DNA of 46,136 nucleotides from NCBI GenBank assembly GCA_031263535.1, contig JAISFO010000030.1, positions 1-46,136 on the forward strand, written 5' to 3'. The notes below the pieces were generated by a model. That model did no database searches. It was not told where the DNA came from and saw only the letters and a program-made list of their open reading frames with translations. This stretch comes from Holosporales bacterium (GTDB lineage: Bacteria; Pseudomonadota; Alphaproteobacteria; UBA3830; JAIRWN01). The position numbers were made by a program, and so were the translations under genes. This document shows, piece by piece, positions 7,253 through 15,321 of this stretch (the first letter of the stretch is position 1; each line of letters begins with the position of its first letter).

Positions 7253-7567
7253 ATGAAAAGAAAAATATACTCGCCAAATGAAAAGGTGAAAATAGAGGTA
7301 TATCAGCTAACACCAGATGGTCTGGGTGGTTTTAAAAAGTCATGGCAGCTGTGGCGAGAAACGACTTGCCGCATGCAACAGGTTTTTAGCAGATCAAAGC
7401 GAAAAATAGATTTTATGTTGAGCTTCAGCTGGACGCCAAACTTCCCGAGCAACATCAGGATTGTTAACAAAAAGGGTGAGCCGCTTTATCCAATAACAAT
7501 GCCTTTGGAAAACGGCTTCGAGTCAATATCAATCACAGTAAGGAAAGGCGGCAATGAGCAACTGTAA
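7253..7567 (+). CDS. Phage head closure / head-tail adaptor protein
   Basis: A 104-residue protein with the layout of head-tail joining (head closure) proteins of the HK97/SPP1 group: KVKIEVYQLTPDGLGGFKKS, then a WQLWRETTCRMQQV strand, an RKIDFMLSFSWTP strand, and a C-terminal LENGFESISITVRKG. It has the conserved position between connector and tail terminator. The 3' end overlaps the next gene by 14 bp. Confidence 0.75.
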   Translation: MKRKIYSPNEKVKIEVYQLTPDGLGGFKKSWQLWRETTCRMQQVFSRSKRKIDFMLSFSWTPNFPSNIRIVNKKGEPLYPITMPLENGFESISITVRKGGNEQL

Positions 7568-7934
7568 CTGGCCATTGGTTATAACGAAATTTATTGTCGA
7601 ACAGCTGCGTGAGGCCTGTGAGGTTTTTACGTGTCGTCTGGGTAGTGACAAAACGACGCCCTACGCAATGTTGGAAATAGACGAAATAACGCCAGCGATT
7701 CCTGTAGACCGCGCCAAAGTGTCATTCAGGCTGCACATACATAACAACTATATAGGCAATCAAGAAGCCTTCAGTACTTCGCAGAAAATAATAAGCATTT
7801 TGACTGGTAGGGTTTTTGATTTAATCGACGATGAAACGAGCATCCGCGCTCGCGTACGTTTCAAATACGCTGGAAAAGAGCGCGGCGAGCATATCTACAA
7901 ATTCGACGGCTTAATAAAGCAAATAGGAGGATAG
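7554..7934 (+). CDS. Phage tail terminator-like protein (DUF3168 type)
   Basis: A 126-residue protein at the tail-terminator position (RcGTA g8). Features are an N-terminal helix, a central YAMLEIDEITPAIPVDRAKVS pattern, the FRLHIHNNYIGNQEAFSTSQKI helix region, and a C-terminal YKFDGLIKQI strand, consistent with DUF3168. It starts inside the previous gene, suggesting translational coupling. Assignment rests on family pattern plus position. Confidence 0.62.
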   Translation: MSNCNWPLVITKFIVEQLREACEVFTCRLGSDKTTPYAMLEIDEITPAIPVDRAKVSFRLHIHNNYIGNQEAFSTSQKIISILTGRVFDLIDDETSIRARVRFKYAGKERGEHIYKFDGLIKQIGG

Positions 7935-7940
7935 TCGAAC

Positions 7941-8096
7941 ATGATGAATTTAGCCAACTTAATACCCACTCCGGATTTAGAAGAGTACAGCATATACACC
8001 GAGGAAAGCGCGATAGACGTCGTACAAGAGCTTGAATCATATTTGCGTGAAAACTCTCGCGTCAGATTTTGTATAGACCCCAGCTGGATGAGTTAA
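7941..8096 (+). CDS. Small phage-module protein, 51 aa
   Basis: A short frame with a good AGGAGG ten bases before its ATG, six bases after the previous stop and four bases before the next start. It encodes an acidic peptide beginning MMNLANLIPTPDLEEYSIYT and ending CIDPSWMS. No family recognised. The tight packing and ribosome site argue that it is real. Position alone would allow a small tail-assembly or chaperone-like role, which is speculation. Confidence 0.55.
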   Translation: MMNLANLIPTPDLEEYSIYTEESAIDVVQELESYLRENSRVRFCIDPSWMS

Positions 8097-8100
8097 TCAA

Positions 8101-8610
8101 ATGAAAGAAAGCGAATTAATAATGAGCGTTGGGGGACTGCCGCCTATGAGCGCTCATGGCTGTAAACAAAGCCTGTTTCCAGCCGAAATTGGGGAAGTAC
8201 TGAGGGACATAAATGGTGAGCTTGTCTGCTTGGGTAACAACGCTCGTAAATACCGAAGCGTCATAACCGGACAAGACACTAACTCTTTGGCGCTTGACGG
8301 CCTTTGGATTGGCGCACAAATACAGATAGGTTGTATTCAGATGCTCTGGATCTGTCTGGATAAGGACATACAAAGCCTGCATATCAGTCGCCCGGCCGTA
8401 GAAGGCTCGGTAGTGGCCGTAGATGGATCGGGCAACAGGCTGGAGATTGAAAGCGTAGATGGAACTTCTTTGAAGCTTCGTTCTGCTACTACAGAAAAAT
8501 CCTTTGTCGGTTTTCGTCCATGGCTAACCATGCAGGTAGTTAACTTCATCATGCAGACCGACGAGTGGGGAAACGCCTGCGCCTGGAAGATTATATTGGA
8601 AGAGGTGTGA
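8101..8610 (+). CDS. Uncharacterised phage structural-module protein, 169 aa
   Basis: No confident family. The protein has mixed beta character, an N-terminal MSAHGCKQSLFPAEIGEVLR, a central LALDGLWIGAQIQIGC, SRPAVEGSV, and a C-terminal YRPxLTM-like strand (FRPWLTMQVVNF) followed by TDEWGNACAWKIILEEV. I associate this end with small phage tail proteins from memory, so treat that as weak. It sits four bases after the small 51-aa gene in the same operon and is the last plus-strand gene before the reversed transporter. Confidence 0.55.
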   Translation: MKESELIMSVGGLPPMSAHGCKQSLFPAEIGEVLRDINGELVCLGNNARKYRSVITGQDTNSLALDGLWIGAQIQIGCIQMLWICLDKDIQSLHISRPAVEGSVVAVDGSGNRLEIESVDGTSLKLRSATTEKSFVGFRPWLTMQVVNFIMQTDEWGNACAWKIILEEV

Positions 8611-8621
8611 AGATGAATATC

Positions 8622-9512
8622 TTATGCCGCTTCGGACAGTTTATGCTTTTTGCTGCTTTCGTTGTACACAAGATACAGTGTACTTGGCGCAATGATTGCG
8701 GCCGCGATGTACAGATTCATACCGGGTACGTCACCAAAAAATATAAATCCGAAAGCTGCAGATACGATAAATTCGCAGTATCTGAAGGGCGCTAAGGCCG
8801 ATAACTCGGCGGCGGCATAGGCTTTAAATATGAAATATTGGATTAAGTTTCCTCCGGCACCGAGGACAAACAGCCAAGCTAGCTCGTTACCGGTAGGGCA
8901 AGTCCAATCGCACAGCGCTGGTATCAGGCTTAAGGCAGTTGTGCCCAGGGAGAAGTAAAAAAGCATCGTGAAGCGGTCTTCATCATCGACCATTTTCTTT
9001 ATGAGGATATCTTGAATGGCAAACAAAATAGCAGAAGCAACAGGAATCAGTACGACTAGTCGCAACGACACCCCATCCGGGTTCATAAGGAAATACAGGC
9101 CGCTGAAACCTATTAACGTAGCGACCCACCTGCTGGCGGAAACGCGTTCTTTCAAAAATATGGCCGATAGGACGAGTACGAACAGAGGTAGTGTCCAGAA
9201 TACCGTGGTTACTTCGGCCAGCGGCATTTTAATAACCGAATAGACGCACAGCAAAACCGACAAAAAGCCCAGCACAGAGCGCAATATGTTCAGCCCCAAG
9301 TACTTGGTAACAAAAATTGACCGGCCGCGCTTGATAATAAAAGGAAGCAAAGTAATGAATCCGAAAAAGAACCTGAAAAAAGCAACTTCCAACTCGGAAA
9401 GCCGCTGTCCAACGAATTTCATAACAGTATCGTTGGTTGAGCTGACCAAAAAGACCAGAAGCGAGAAAAAGATACCTTGCAGATAGCCTGAGCGATTAAA
9501 CCAACTTTGCAT
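8622..9512 (-). CDS. EamA/DMT-family transporter, possibly an S-adenosylmethionine carrier
   Basis: A polytopic inner-membrane protein (296 aa from ATG 9512, which has GAGG upstream) with about ten hydrophobic helices in two EamA halves. The helix patterns FRFFFGFITLLPF, VTTVFWTLPLFVLVLSAIFLKERV and ALAPFRYCEFIVSAAFGFIFFGDVP are typical of the drug/metabolite transporter superfamily. The closest match I know is the rickettsial SAM carrier group, but the substrate is inference. It is the only gene of the phage block on the opposite strand and is clearly host-type, so it was probably inserted into the block or moved with it. Confidence 0.8.
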   Translation of the reverse strand: MQSWFNRSGYLQGIFFSLLVFLVSSTNDTVMKFVGQRLSELEVAFFRFFFGFITLLPFIIKRGRSIFVTKYLGLNILRSVLGFLSVLLCVYSVIKMPLAEVTTVFWTLPLFVLVLSAIFLKERVSASRWVATLIGFSGLYFLMNPDGVSLRLVVLIPVASAILFAIQDILIKKMVDDEDRFTMLFYFSLGTTALSLIPALCDWTCPTGNELAWLFVLGAGGNLIQYFIFKAYAAAELSALAPFRYCEFIVSAAFGFIFFGDVPGMNLYIAAAIIAPSTLYLVYNESSKKHKLSEAA

Positions 9513-9593
9513 AACGTTCCTCGGAATTTCGGCGGAGCTTAGCAAAAAATTAAAGAAAAATTAAGTCTGTATTTTATGGCTTGACAGGAAATT

Positions 9594-11378
9594 ATGAAAT
9601 TTCTTTTAGATTGGATTGATTCATTTGACGAGCGCGCCACAGCCTGGCGAGGCGATGAGCACGTTTTTCATTTAACCTTGCAGCATCAAGAAAACTGCTT
9701 TGCTGCTGCGAGGGTGACGCTTGTTAACTCACGCTTGAGTCAGCTGGATTGCGTACGAAAACGCTATGCCCGTATTGGCATACAACGGGACGACAGTTCG
9801 GATATTGAGCCAATCTTTTTCGGATGCGTAACCGAGGTTCCTGCCAGAGTAGGAAAAAACCTTACTGTGCTAGAGCTGTTATCGCGGCCAGATGATGCTT
9901 TTGAAAAATTTGAAAGGCTCAAAGCCGGCCTGAAGAATTCACCAGTATGGGACGAACTGTTTGTCCCAGAAAGCCGTCAGGACGACCCAACCTACTTTCT
10001 GGAAGGAATCTCTGGGTTATATTATTGGGACAAGGTTACCGGCGAACTTAGTGTATCGGACATAAATTTTGGCCGTGAACATAGAGTGGTAAATAAAACG
10101 ACCTCTACTGACATAGATTTCAAATTTTGCTCTGATCCGATTGATTCAATAAACATAAAAGTACAAGTCGAGTGGATCCAAAAAGCCCAGGGTATTCTTG
10201 ACCTTTCAAGGTTTATAGCCAAAAGTTTCGCTGATGGAATTATAAATTCGTTTACAGGAAATGACCTCAAGCGGTGCTTTAAACACCTGTATTACGGAAT
10301 AAAAAACAGCGCTTATAAACTTCTTCGCTGCGATATTAGGGAATCGGATGTTAAAGGCGCGCCGAGTTTTTACCCAGAATATTCCAGGTTGTTTGAAGTT
10401 ACAGATGGAACCAACGGCAAACGTTCCGTAAGGTTCAGAAGGCACTGGTTTGATTGTGACTGCCTTTTATACTGGAAATACAGGCAAAAGCGCCGTGAAA
10501 CAGCAAATATTACCTTAGAAAATTCGTTTCAACGAATCAGAAACGCTTGCCCAAACAAAAAAACGATTAATATCAAGCTGCGCAGTATTGCTCTGCGATC
10601 AGATGTTTTGCCCTGGATGGGGCATACTTTCTACGTCGCAGATTCTCAGGTAATATTTGGCGGGTGCGTGTACGTGTGTATACAGACTCACCGTTCTGGC
10701 AGTGGGTTTATACCTGATCAGGATAAATGGCACTGTACGGGCAAAATCCCAAATGCCATGCCAGACGCCTCTTCCGCAAGCTTTTTCTTGACCTCAAGGG
10801 GGCAACAGGCAGTAATGCATGCGGTTATGATGGCAAGGGCCCATCTTGCCTGGTCGACCAGATGTGTAGAGGCAACTTTCCGCGGCTCTGTTGAGGATTT
10901 TGCCTCAATAATGCTTGATATGCATGTGACGCTGAATTGCCAGGATCTCCCTGGCGGGTCGGTAACCGGCAAAGTCATAAAAACTTTGCTTTTGGCCGAT
11001 GGTAAAACCGGCCGACAGTATATCGACGTCACGATTGCTTGTTCTGTAGGTAAAGCCCAGCATAAATCCTATTTAGAACTGGGTAGGCACACCGAGCCGC
11101 TGGTTAACTATGCAGACCAAAGCTATGCCAGGGCTGAGACGTTTGCCCAGGGCGACAGATTGGATGTGCAGGATATCAGCATTCCGGATTTTACCTCAAC
11201 ATCCAAAATCGACGGCATATTGACCCCTGGCCTTATGGACATTGTCGACTTGGTTGAGGATATAAAAATTGTCAATCCGCCGGAAGAACAAGAATCCGTC
11301 ATGAACTCTGTCATGCACTTGCGTTCGGCAGATGCGCTTAAACAAGCGCTTAATCACAGCAAAACGAAATATACCTGA
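9594..11378 (+). CDS. Large phage tail/baseplate protein with carbohydrate-binding-like module
   Basis: 594 aa. The N-terminus (DWIDSFDERATAW, then FHLTLQHQENCFAAARVTLVN) looks like a beta-rich tail hub or baseplate component; this is inference. Around residues 360-385, GGCVYVCIQTHRSGSG, then FIPDQDKWHC, match the CBM5/12-like pattern found in tail fibres (Tyr-x-Cys, His-x-Ser-Gly, Asp-x-x-x-W). No peptidase or depolymerase motif seen. It begins the second plus-strand tail block, 81 bp from the divergent transporter start, and may carry receptor or glycan recognition. Confidence 0.6.
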   Translation: MKFLLDWIDSFDERATAWRGDEHVFHLTLQHQENCFAAARVTLVNSRLSQLDCVRKRYARIGIQRDDSSDIEPIFFGCVTEVPARVGKNLTVLELLSRPDDAFEKFERLKAGLKNSPVWDELFVPESRQDDPTYFLEGISGLYYWDKVTGELSVSDINFGREHRVVNKTTSTDIDFKFCSDPIDSINIKVQVEWIQKAQGILDLSRFIAKSFADGIINSFTGNDLKRCFKHLYYGIKNSAYKLLRCDIRESDVKGAPSFYPEYSRLFEVTDGTNGKRSVRFRRHWFDCDCLLYWKYRQKRRETANITLENSFQRIRNACPNKKTINIKLRSIALRSDVLPWMGHTFYVADSQVIFGGCVYVCIQTHRSGSGFIPDQDKWHCTGKIPNAMPDASSASFFLTSRGQQAVMHAVMMARAHLAWSTRCVEATFRGSVEDFASIMLDMHVTLNCQDLPGGSVTGKVIKTLLLADGKTGRQYIDVTIACSVGKAQHKSYLELGRHTEPLVNYADQSYARAETFAQGDRLDVQDISIPDFTSTSKIDGILTPGLMDIVDLVEDIKIVNPPEEQESVMNSVMHLRSADALKQALNHSKTKYT

Positions 11379-11491
11379 AGCTAAGGCACATAAATCACAA
11401 AATGACTTTAGAGCATGAAGTGAACGTGACGGCGCAAACACCGTGGAGCGCGCCCAAAGGCATCAATATCAGCTGAAAAAGGAGAAACTTT

Positions 11492-12460
11492 ATGCAAATA
11501 AACAGAAGCATACGTCAGGCCTTGTTTGCGCCGGAAGTACAAACCGAACCGCCTGAAGATTTTGTTGAATACATCAATATAAATCCATGTTTGGATACGC
11601 GCTTGTTTACTTCGCAAGCAGAAGCGTGCGCTTTGGTAGAGTTGGGCCCTTCCACAAAATGGCCTGATAAAATTCTTCTGCATGTAAATGTTATGGGTAT
11701 TCCGATTGACGCAGAAGCCACGGTTTCAAGAATTGATGGCAACCGCTCAATCGGCATGGTCCCGCTCTACTCGCCAGAGTCGGCCTACGACCGCGAGGGG
11801 ACCGAGCTTATAAAGATTGCTTTGTATAAAGCGCTAGAGGTCACCTATGCCGGCAATGGAAGCGCAATGTTTCTAACCGCCGACCAGCATCAGGAGCTTT
11901 CAATCGAGGCCGACCTAATCGCCAATAATTCAGGTAAAGTTCTGATTCCGTCAAATAACATCATATATACAAAGCCATTTGCCCATCAATCAGCAACCCG
12001 TGTAGAAGAAAAATGGCGCAGGGATGCGTCATTCTGGGCACTGGATTTTCCGTTATTTGAAGGCGCCAATGGCGCACCAATCTTGGCATCACTGCATGCT
12101 TTTGGCGGGATATGGCACAGCGAGCTTAGCCCCGCAGAGATGGAGCAGGTTTATTTTCAAATAACTAATAATGGAGGGAAAACGCGTGTGCACCCGACCA
12201 AAACCAGCTCTTGGCAAACGGACAGTATCGACCCGCACGCTAAGTTCAGTAATGTAGACGGCACGGGCGTTGTCTGCTGGGACGATGTAAGCGATGAGCA
12301 ACATTTTTCGCTTGAGCAAGCTGTTGCAAACGGTTTTGCACGCATATCTCTTGCTGGAGAAAGTGGGCAGACCTGCATGTACAAGTCGTCCCAAATCTTA
12401 AGATCAGTTATCGATACGAAAACATTCGATATGTACTTTTTGCGTATGGAGGAGATTTAA
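11492..12460 (+). CDS. Putative phage tail protein, 322 aa
   Basis: No recognised family. It is soluble, mixed alpha/beta, with no signal peptide or membrane segment. It contains GNGSAMFLTADQHQELSIEADLIANN near its middle and a C-terminal half rich in Trp and Asp. AAGGAG seven bases before ATG supports the start. It lies between the large tail protein and a tail-fibre gene whose start follows one base after its stop, so a tail or receptor-binding role is inferred from position. Confidence 0.55.
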   Translation: MQINRSIRQALFAPEVQTEPPEDFVEYININPCLDTRLFTSQAEACALVELGPSTKWPDKILLHVNVMGIPIDAEATVSRIDGNRSIGMVPLYSPESAYDREGTELIKIALYKALEVTYAGNGSAMFLTADQHQELSIEADLIANNSGKVLIPSNNIIYTKPFAHQSATRVEEKWRRDASFWALDFPLFEGANGAPILASLHAFGGIWHSELSPAEMEQVYFQITNNGGKTRVHPTKTSSWQTDSIDPHAKFSNVDGTGVVCWDDVSDEQHFSLEQAVANGFARISLAGESGQTCMYKSSQILRSVIDTKTFDMYFLRMEEI

Positions 12461-12461
12461 C

Positions 12462-12857
12462 ATGTCAATTACCTACAGGAATATCAAAGGCATACCGCTT
12501 ACTTCCGATGAAGTGGATGATAATTTCAGAAACCTGGATGTCCGCTTAGCCAGGCTGGAAAGCAGCCAGGGCGGTACAGAAACGGTATGCCGTATTGAGC
12601 AGGAGTTTAATGTGCTGAAGTTTTTTACCGATCATGGGCGTGAGGTTGGAAGCGCCACAATTCCACCCTTCCAACTAAACCCTCAGGGTGAATGGAGGGC
12701 CGGAACTAGGTACGTTATGAACGACCTGGTTGCCAACGGTAATGGTCAAATCTGGATTTGCCTGAACCCGCATACAGCCGAGGATTGGGAAAGGGACAGA
12801 AACAAATGGGCCTTATTTTTGCAATATTTTTGCAATTCAATGGAGCATGATTTATGA
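12462..12857 (+). CDS. Short phage tail-fibre protein with carbohydrate-binding-like module
   Basis: 131 aa. The N-terminus ITYRNIKGIPLTSDEVDDNF is the common attachment motif of tail fibres (Gly-x-Pro-Leu-Thr, Asp-Asn-Phe). The C-terminal half (GEWRAGTRYVMNDLV, IWICLNPHTAEDW, KWALF) is a CBM5/12-like unit related in pattern to that in the 9594-11378 product. The 3' end overlaps the endolysin gene by ATGA. It likely binds glycan on the cell surface during adsorption. Confidence 0.68.
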   Translation: MSITYRNIKGIPLTSDEVDDNFRNLDVRLARLESSQGGTETVCRIEQEFNVLKFFTDHGREVGSATIPPFQLNPQGEWRAGTRYVMNDLVANGNGQIWICLNPHTAEDWERDRNKWALFLQYFCNSMEHDL

Positions 12858-13282
12858 AGCAAATTTCATACACCCATGAAGACGCAGACGTTCTTGCCAG
12901 AACCATATTTGGTGAGGCTAGGGGCGAATATCATAAAGTTGGCATCAACGCCCTCGTGGCAATTGGCAATGTTGTGCTAAATCGAACAAGCATTGGCGGA
13001 TTTTTCGGCAACAGCATTGCTGAAGTATGTAAAAAGCCTTGGCAGTTTTCTTGCTGGAACGCCGGCGATCCGAATTTGCCGATAATCAGCAAAGCCAATA
13101 AGTCCGATTTTTTATTTGAGGTTTGCCTTGGAGTAGCTTCGGCTCTCTTGCAAGGCAAATGGCCAGATTTAACCAAGGGCAGTGATCACTATCACTCGCG
13201 TGACATTCGGCCACATTGGGCCAAAAACGTCATTCCTAGGTTAAAGCTGGGATCGCATGTTTTCTATAAACTGCAATCGTAA
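12854..13282 (+). CDS. SleB/CwlJ-type cell wall hydrolase (phage endolysin)
   Basis: A 142-aa protein matching the Hydrolase_2 (SleB-like) family, lytic enzymes acting on peptidoglycan glycan strands. The hallmark LARTIFGEARGE gives the catalytic Glu21. NVVLNR, a WQFSCW motif and the C-terminal DHYHSRDIRPHWA are also family features. There is no signal peptide, so release would need a holin, fitting the membrane protein encoded next. ATGA overlap with the fibre gene. Confidence 0.88.
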   Translation: MKQISYTHEDADVLARTIFGEARGEYHKVGINALVAIGNVVLNRTSIGGFFGNSIAEVCKKPWQFSCWNAGDPNLPIISKANKSDFLFEVCLGVASALLQGKWPDLTKGSDHYHSRDIRPHWAKNVIPRLKLGSHVFYKLQS

Positions 13283-13314
13283 TGTGTCTGTAAAATTTTA
13301 GGGAGAAAAAAACT

Positions 13315-13848
13315 ATGAGTAAGCAATTGATATCGTTCGCTTTTGGTCTAAGTGAGTTTGCACCTGTCATAAAAAGATGGTTGGAGAGTGAGAATGCCAA
13401 AAAGAATGCGCAAACCATAAAGGATTTGGCCATTTCTGTCACAAACGCAAAAAGTGAGGCAGGGGTGTTCCAAATCCTTACGTCTGATAAAGACGCCGCT
13501 GTGAGATTTCAGTGCGAAGTTGTAAAGCTTGTCGATGAGATGGAAAGAAGCCTGCAAAAAGAACATCATAAAAAATTTATACAAAGGGTGGTTTCTAGCA
13601 GCGACAGATGCGGTCGATCAAAAGCCGGAATTATGGCTTTATGCGCTGTGCTGGGACTGACGTTTTGTCTTGGGATTTTGTCTTTGCAAAGGAAATCTTT
13701 GTCCGGAGAAGTCGTTGGCATCATATCGACCATTGCCGGCATTTTTGGCTCGTGCTTAAAAGACGTATACAGCGCTGAATTTGGTGCCAGAGATCGCCCA
13801 ATCTCCCTGATTCAGGAAGATGCGACGGAGCCGAAAAAAGCAAAATGA
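13315..13848 (+). CDS. Putative holin-like membrane protein
   Basis: 177 aa: a long charged N-terminal helical region (residues 1-100), then two hydrophobic stretches (about 105-125, IMALCAVLGLTFCLGILSL, and about 132-150, VVGIISTIAGIFGSCL), and a polar tail ending EPKKAK. Its place directly after the endolysin and the double membrane segment suggest a holin or other lysis-associated membrane protein. No family match is certain. GGGAG lies 10 bases upstream of the ATG. Confidence 0.55.
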   Translation: MSKQLISFAFGLSEFAPVIKRWLESENAKKNAQTIKDLAISVTNAKSEAGVFQILTSDKDAAVRFQCEVVKLVDEMERSLQKEHHKKFIQRVVSSSDRCGRSKAGIMALCAVLGLTFCLGILSLQRKSLSGEVVGIISTIAGIFGSCLKDVYSAEFGARDRPISLIQEDATEPKKAK

Positions 13849-13914
13849 GCGAGCTGCGTTCCTGGCTGACTTGATTTTGATTCAAAGATACGCGGCTTTG
13901 TGCTAGCATATGGC

Positions 13915-15048
13915 ATGCTTAAGAAGCCAAATAGGGGAAATTTTTCGCCAGGTCCGTGCGCTAAAAGACCTGGATGGAATGTTTCTGATTTGCAAAATGC
14001 GCTTGTAGGCAGATCTCACAGATCAAAAGACGGAATTGCCAAAATTAACCAGCTGATTAATTTGCTGCGTGAGGTTTTGCTGATTCCTGATGATTACTTG
14101 GTAGGAATTATCTCAGGGTCTGCGACTGGATCCGTTGAGTGCGCCATGTGGAATTTGCTTGGCCCGTGCGGAGTTGACGCCATTTGCACCGATGTGTTTA
14201 GCCAAACATGGGGTAGCGAGATCGAGCGTCAGCTGAAAATAACCGACTTGCGAATCTTTTCTTCTGACGGCGGCGATTTGCCTGACCTTCAGGCATGCTC
14301 GACTGATCGAGATATAGTATTTGCTTCAGGGGGAACAACCAGCGGCATAACCATATCCAATTTCGACTGGATCAGCGATTCTAGATCGGCCTTGGTGATC
14401 TGCGACGCTACATCGTACGTATTTTCGTACGATGTCCCGTGGCACAAGCTGGACGCAGTGGCTTTTTCTTGGCAAAAAGGTCTGGGCGGCGAGGCTGGGC
14501 ATGGTGTGCTTGTCTTAAGCCCTCTATCCGTTCAAAGGATTACAGATTTCACGCCATCGTGGCCTATACCCAGGATTTACAACCTCAAGAAATTTGGAAA
14601 ACTTCACCAATCGATATTTGAGGGGCATACGATAAACACACCTTCACTGCTGATAATCGAAGACTTTATCGGCGCTCTAAACTGGTCCAAATCAATCGGC
14701 GGTATCAGCGCTTTAATGGCACGCGTTGATAAAAATTACATGGCAATAAAAAGCTGGGTCAATCAAAGCCGGTTTTTTGAATTTTTAATCTCGGATGAAT
14801 CCATTAGGTCGAAAAATATCAGCTGCCTGAAAATAAAATCAACCAGCCTAAACGCTCAAGATCAGTGGTCGGTCATAAATAATATAGCGCTGTGGCTGGA
14901 AGAAAATGCAGATATTTACGACGTAGCTGGGCATCCCAACTCTTTCTATCCTAACATAAGGATATGGCATGGGCCTACTGTGGAGTGCTCGGACCTTGAA
15001 GCCGCTCTCCCGTGGCTTGATTTGGCGTTTTCAAAGATTTCTAGATAG
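13915..15048 (+). CDS. serC: Phosphoserine aminotransferase
   Basis: A PLP enzyme that makes O-phospho-L-serine from 3-phosphohydroxypyruvate and glutamate. About 377 aa. The start NRGNFSPGPCAKRPGW, GRSHRSKDG, GSATGSVECAMWNLLG, the cofactor segment VICDATSYVF and the Schiff-base lysine region AFSWQKGLGGEAGHGVLVLSP are alphaproteobacterial SerC features. ATG 13915 matches the family N-terminus; an in-frame GTG lies at 13900. I see no ribosome site before either. serA is not adjacent. It follows the phage block by 66 bp. Confidence 0.9.
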   Translation: MLKKPNRGNFSPGPCAKRPGWNVSDLQNALVGRSHRSKDGIAKINQLINLLREVLLIPDDYLVGIISGSATGSVECAMWNLLGPCGVDAICTDVFSQTWGSEIERQLKITDLRIFSSDGGDLPDLQACSTDRDIVFASGGTTSGITISNFDWISDSRSALVICDATSYVFSYDVPWHKLDAVAFSWQKGLGGEAGHGVLVLSPLSVQRITDFTPSWPIPRIYNLKKFGKLHQSIFEGHTINTPSLLIIEDFIGALNWSKSIGGISALMARVDKNYMAIKSWVNQSRFFEFLISDESIRSKNISCLKIKSTSLNAQDQWSVINNIALWLEENADIYDVAGHPNSFYPNIRIWHGPTVECSDLEAALPWLDLAFSKISR

Positions 15049-15210
15049 CTTAAGCAAATGCCACTTGATTGCAATGAAGTAGAGGATATAGGATAGAGCG
15101 TCGTTGCAGTCACAAAAAGCCGTTAAAAGCGGCGGCTTGCTATACAGAAGATTTTGATCTCCTCCTTCTAATCAACTGGGACAGGAAGTAATTTTGGACT
15201 GCAGCGATCT

Positions 15211-15284
15211 GCGGGTGTAGCTTAATGGTAAAGCTTCGGCCTTCCAAGCCGATGACGTGGGTTCGATTCCCATCACCCGCTCCA
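15211..15284 (+). tRNA. tRNA-Gly (anticodon TCC)
   Basis: A 74-base cloverleaf: acceptor GCGGGTG paired with CACCCGC, discriminator T and encoded CCA. The D-arm contains TAATGGTA, the anticodon loop CTTCCAA gives anticodon TCC, and the T-arm is GTGGGTTCGATTCCCAT. It reads GGA and, by wobble, GGG. It lies 38 bases before dnaG on the same strand. Confidence 0.97.
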
Positions 15285-15321
15285 GGTGCGTTGTAACAGT
15301 TTACTGCGAAGCTAGTCGGCG

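Noticed and set aside
11402-11476. 24-codon frame between two tail genes
   Set aside because: No ribosome site and too short to judge; the 113-bp gap may instead be untranslated.
3497-13848. Functional complete prophage
   Set aside because: No integrase, attachment-site repeat, repressor, terminase or replication gene could be found.
15119-15136. Inverted repeat AGCCG...CGGCT before the tRNA
   Set aside because: It would be a terminator only on the minus strand, where no gene ends nearby.
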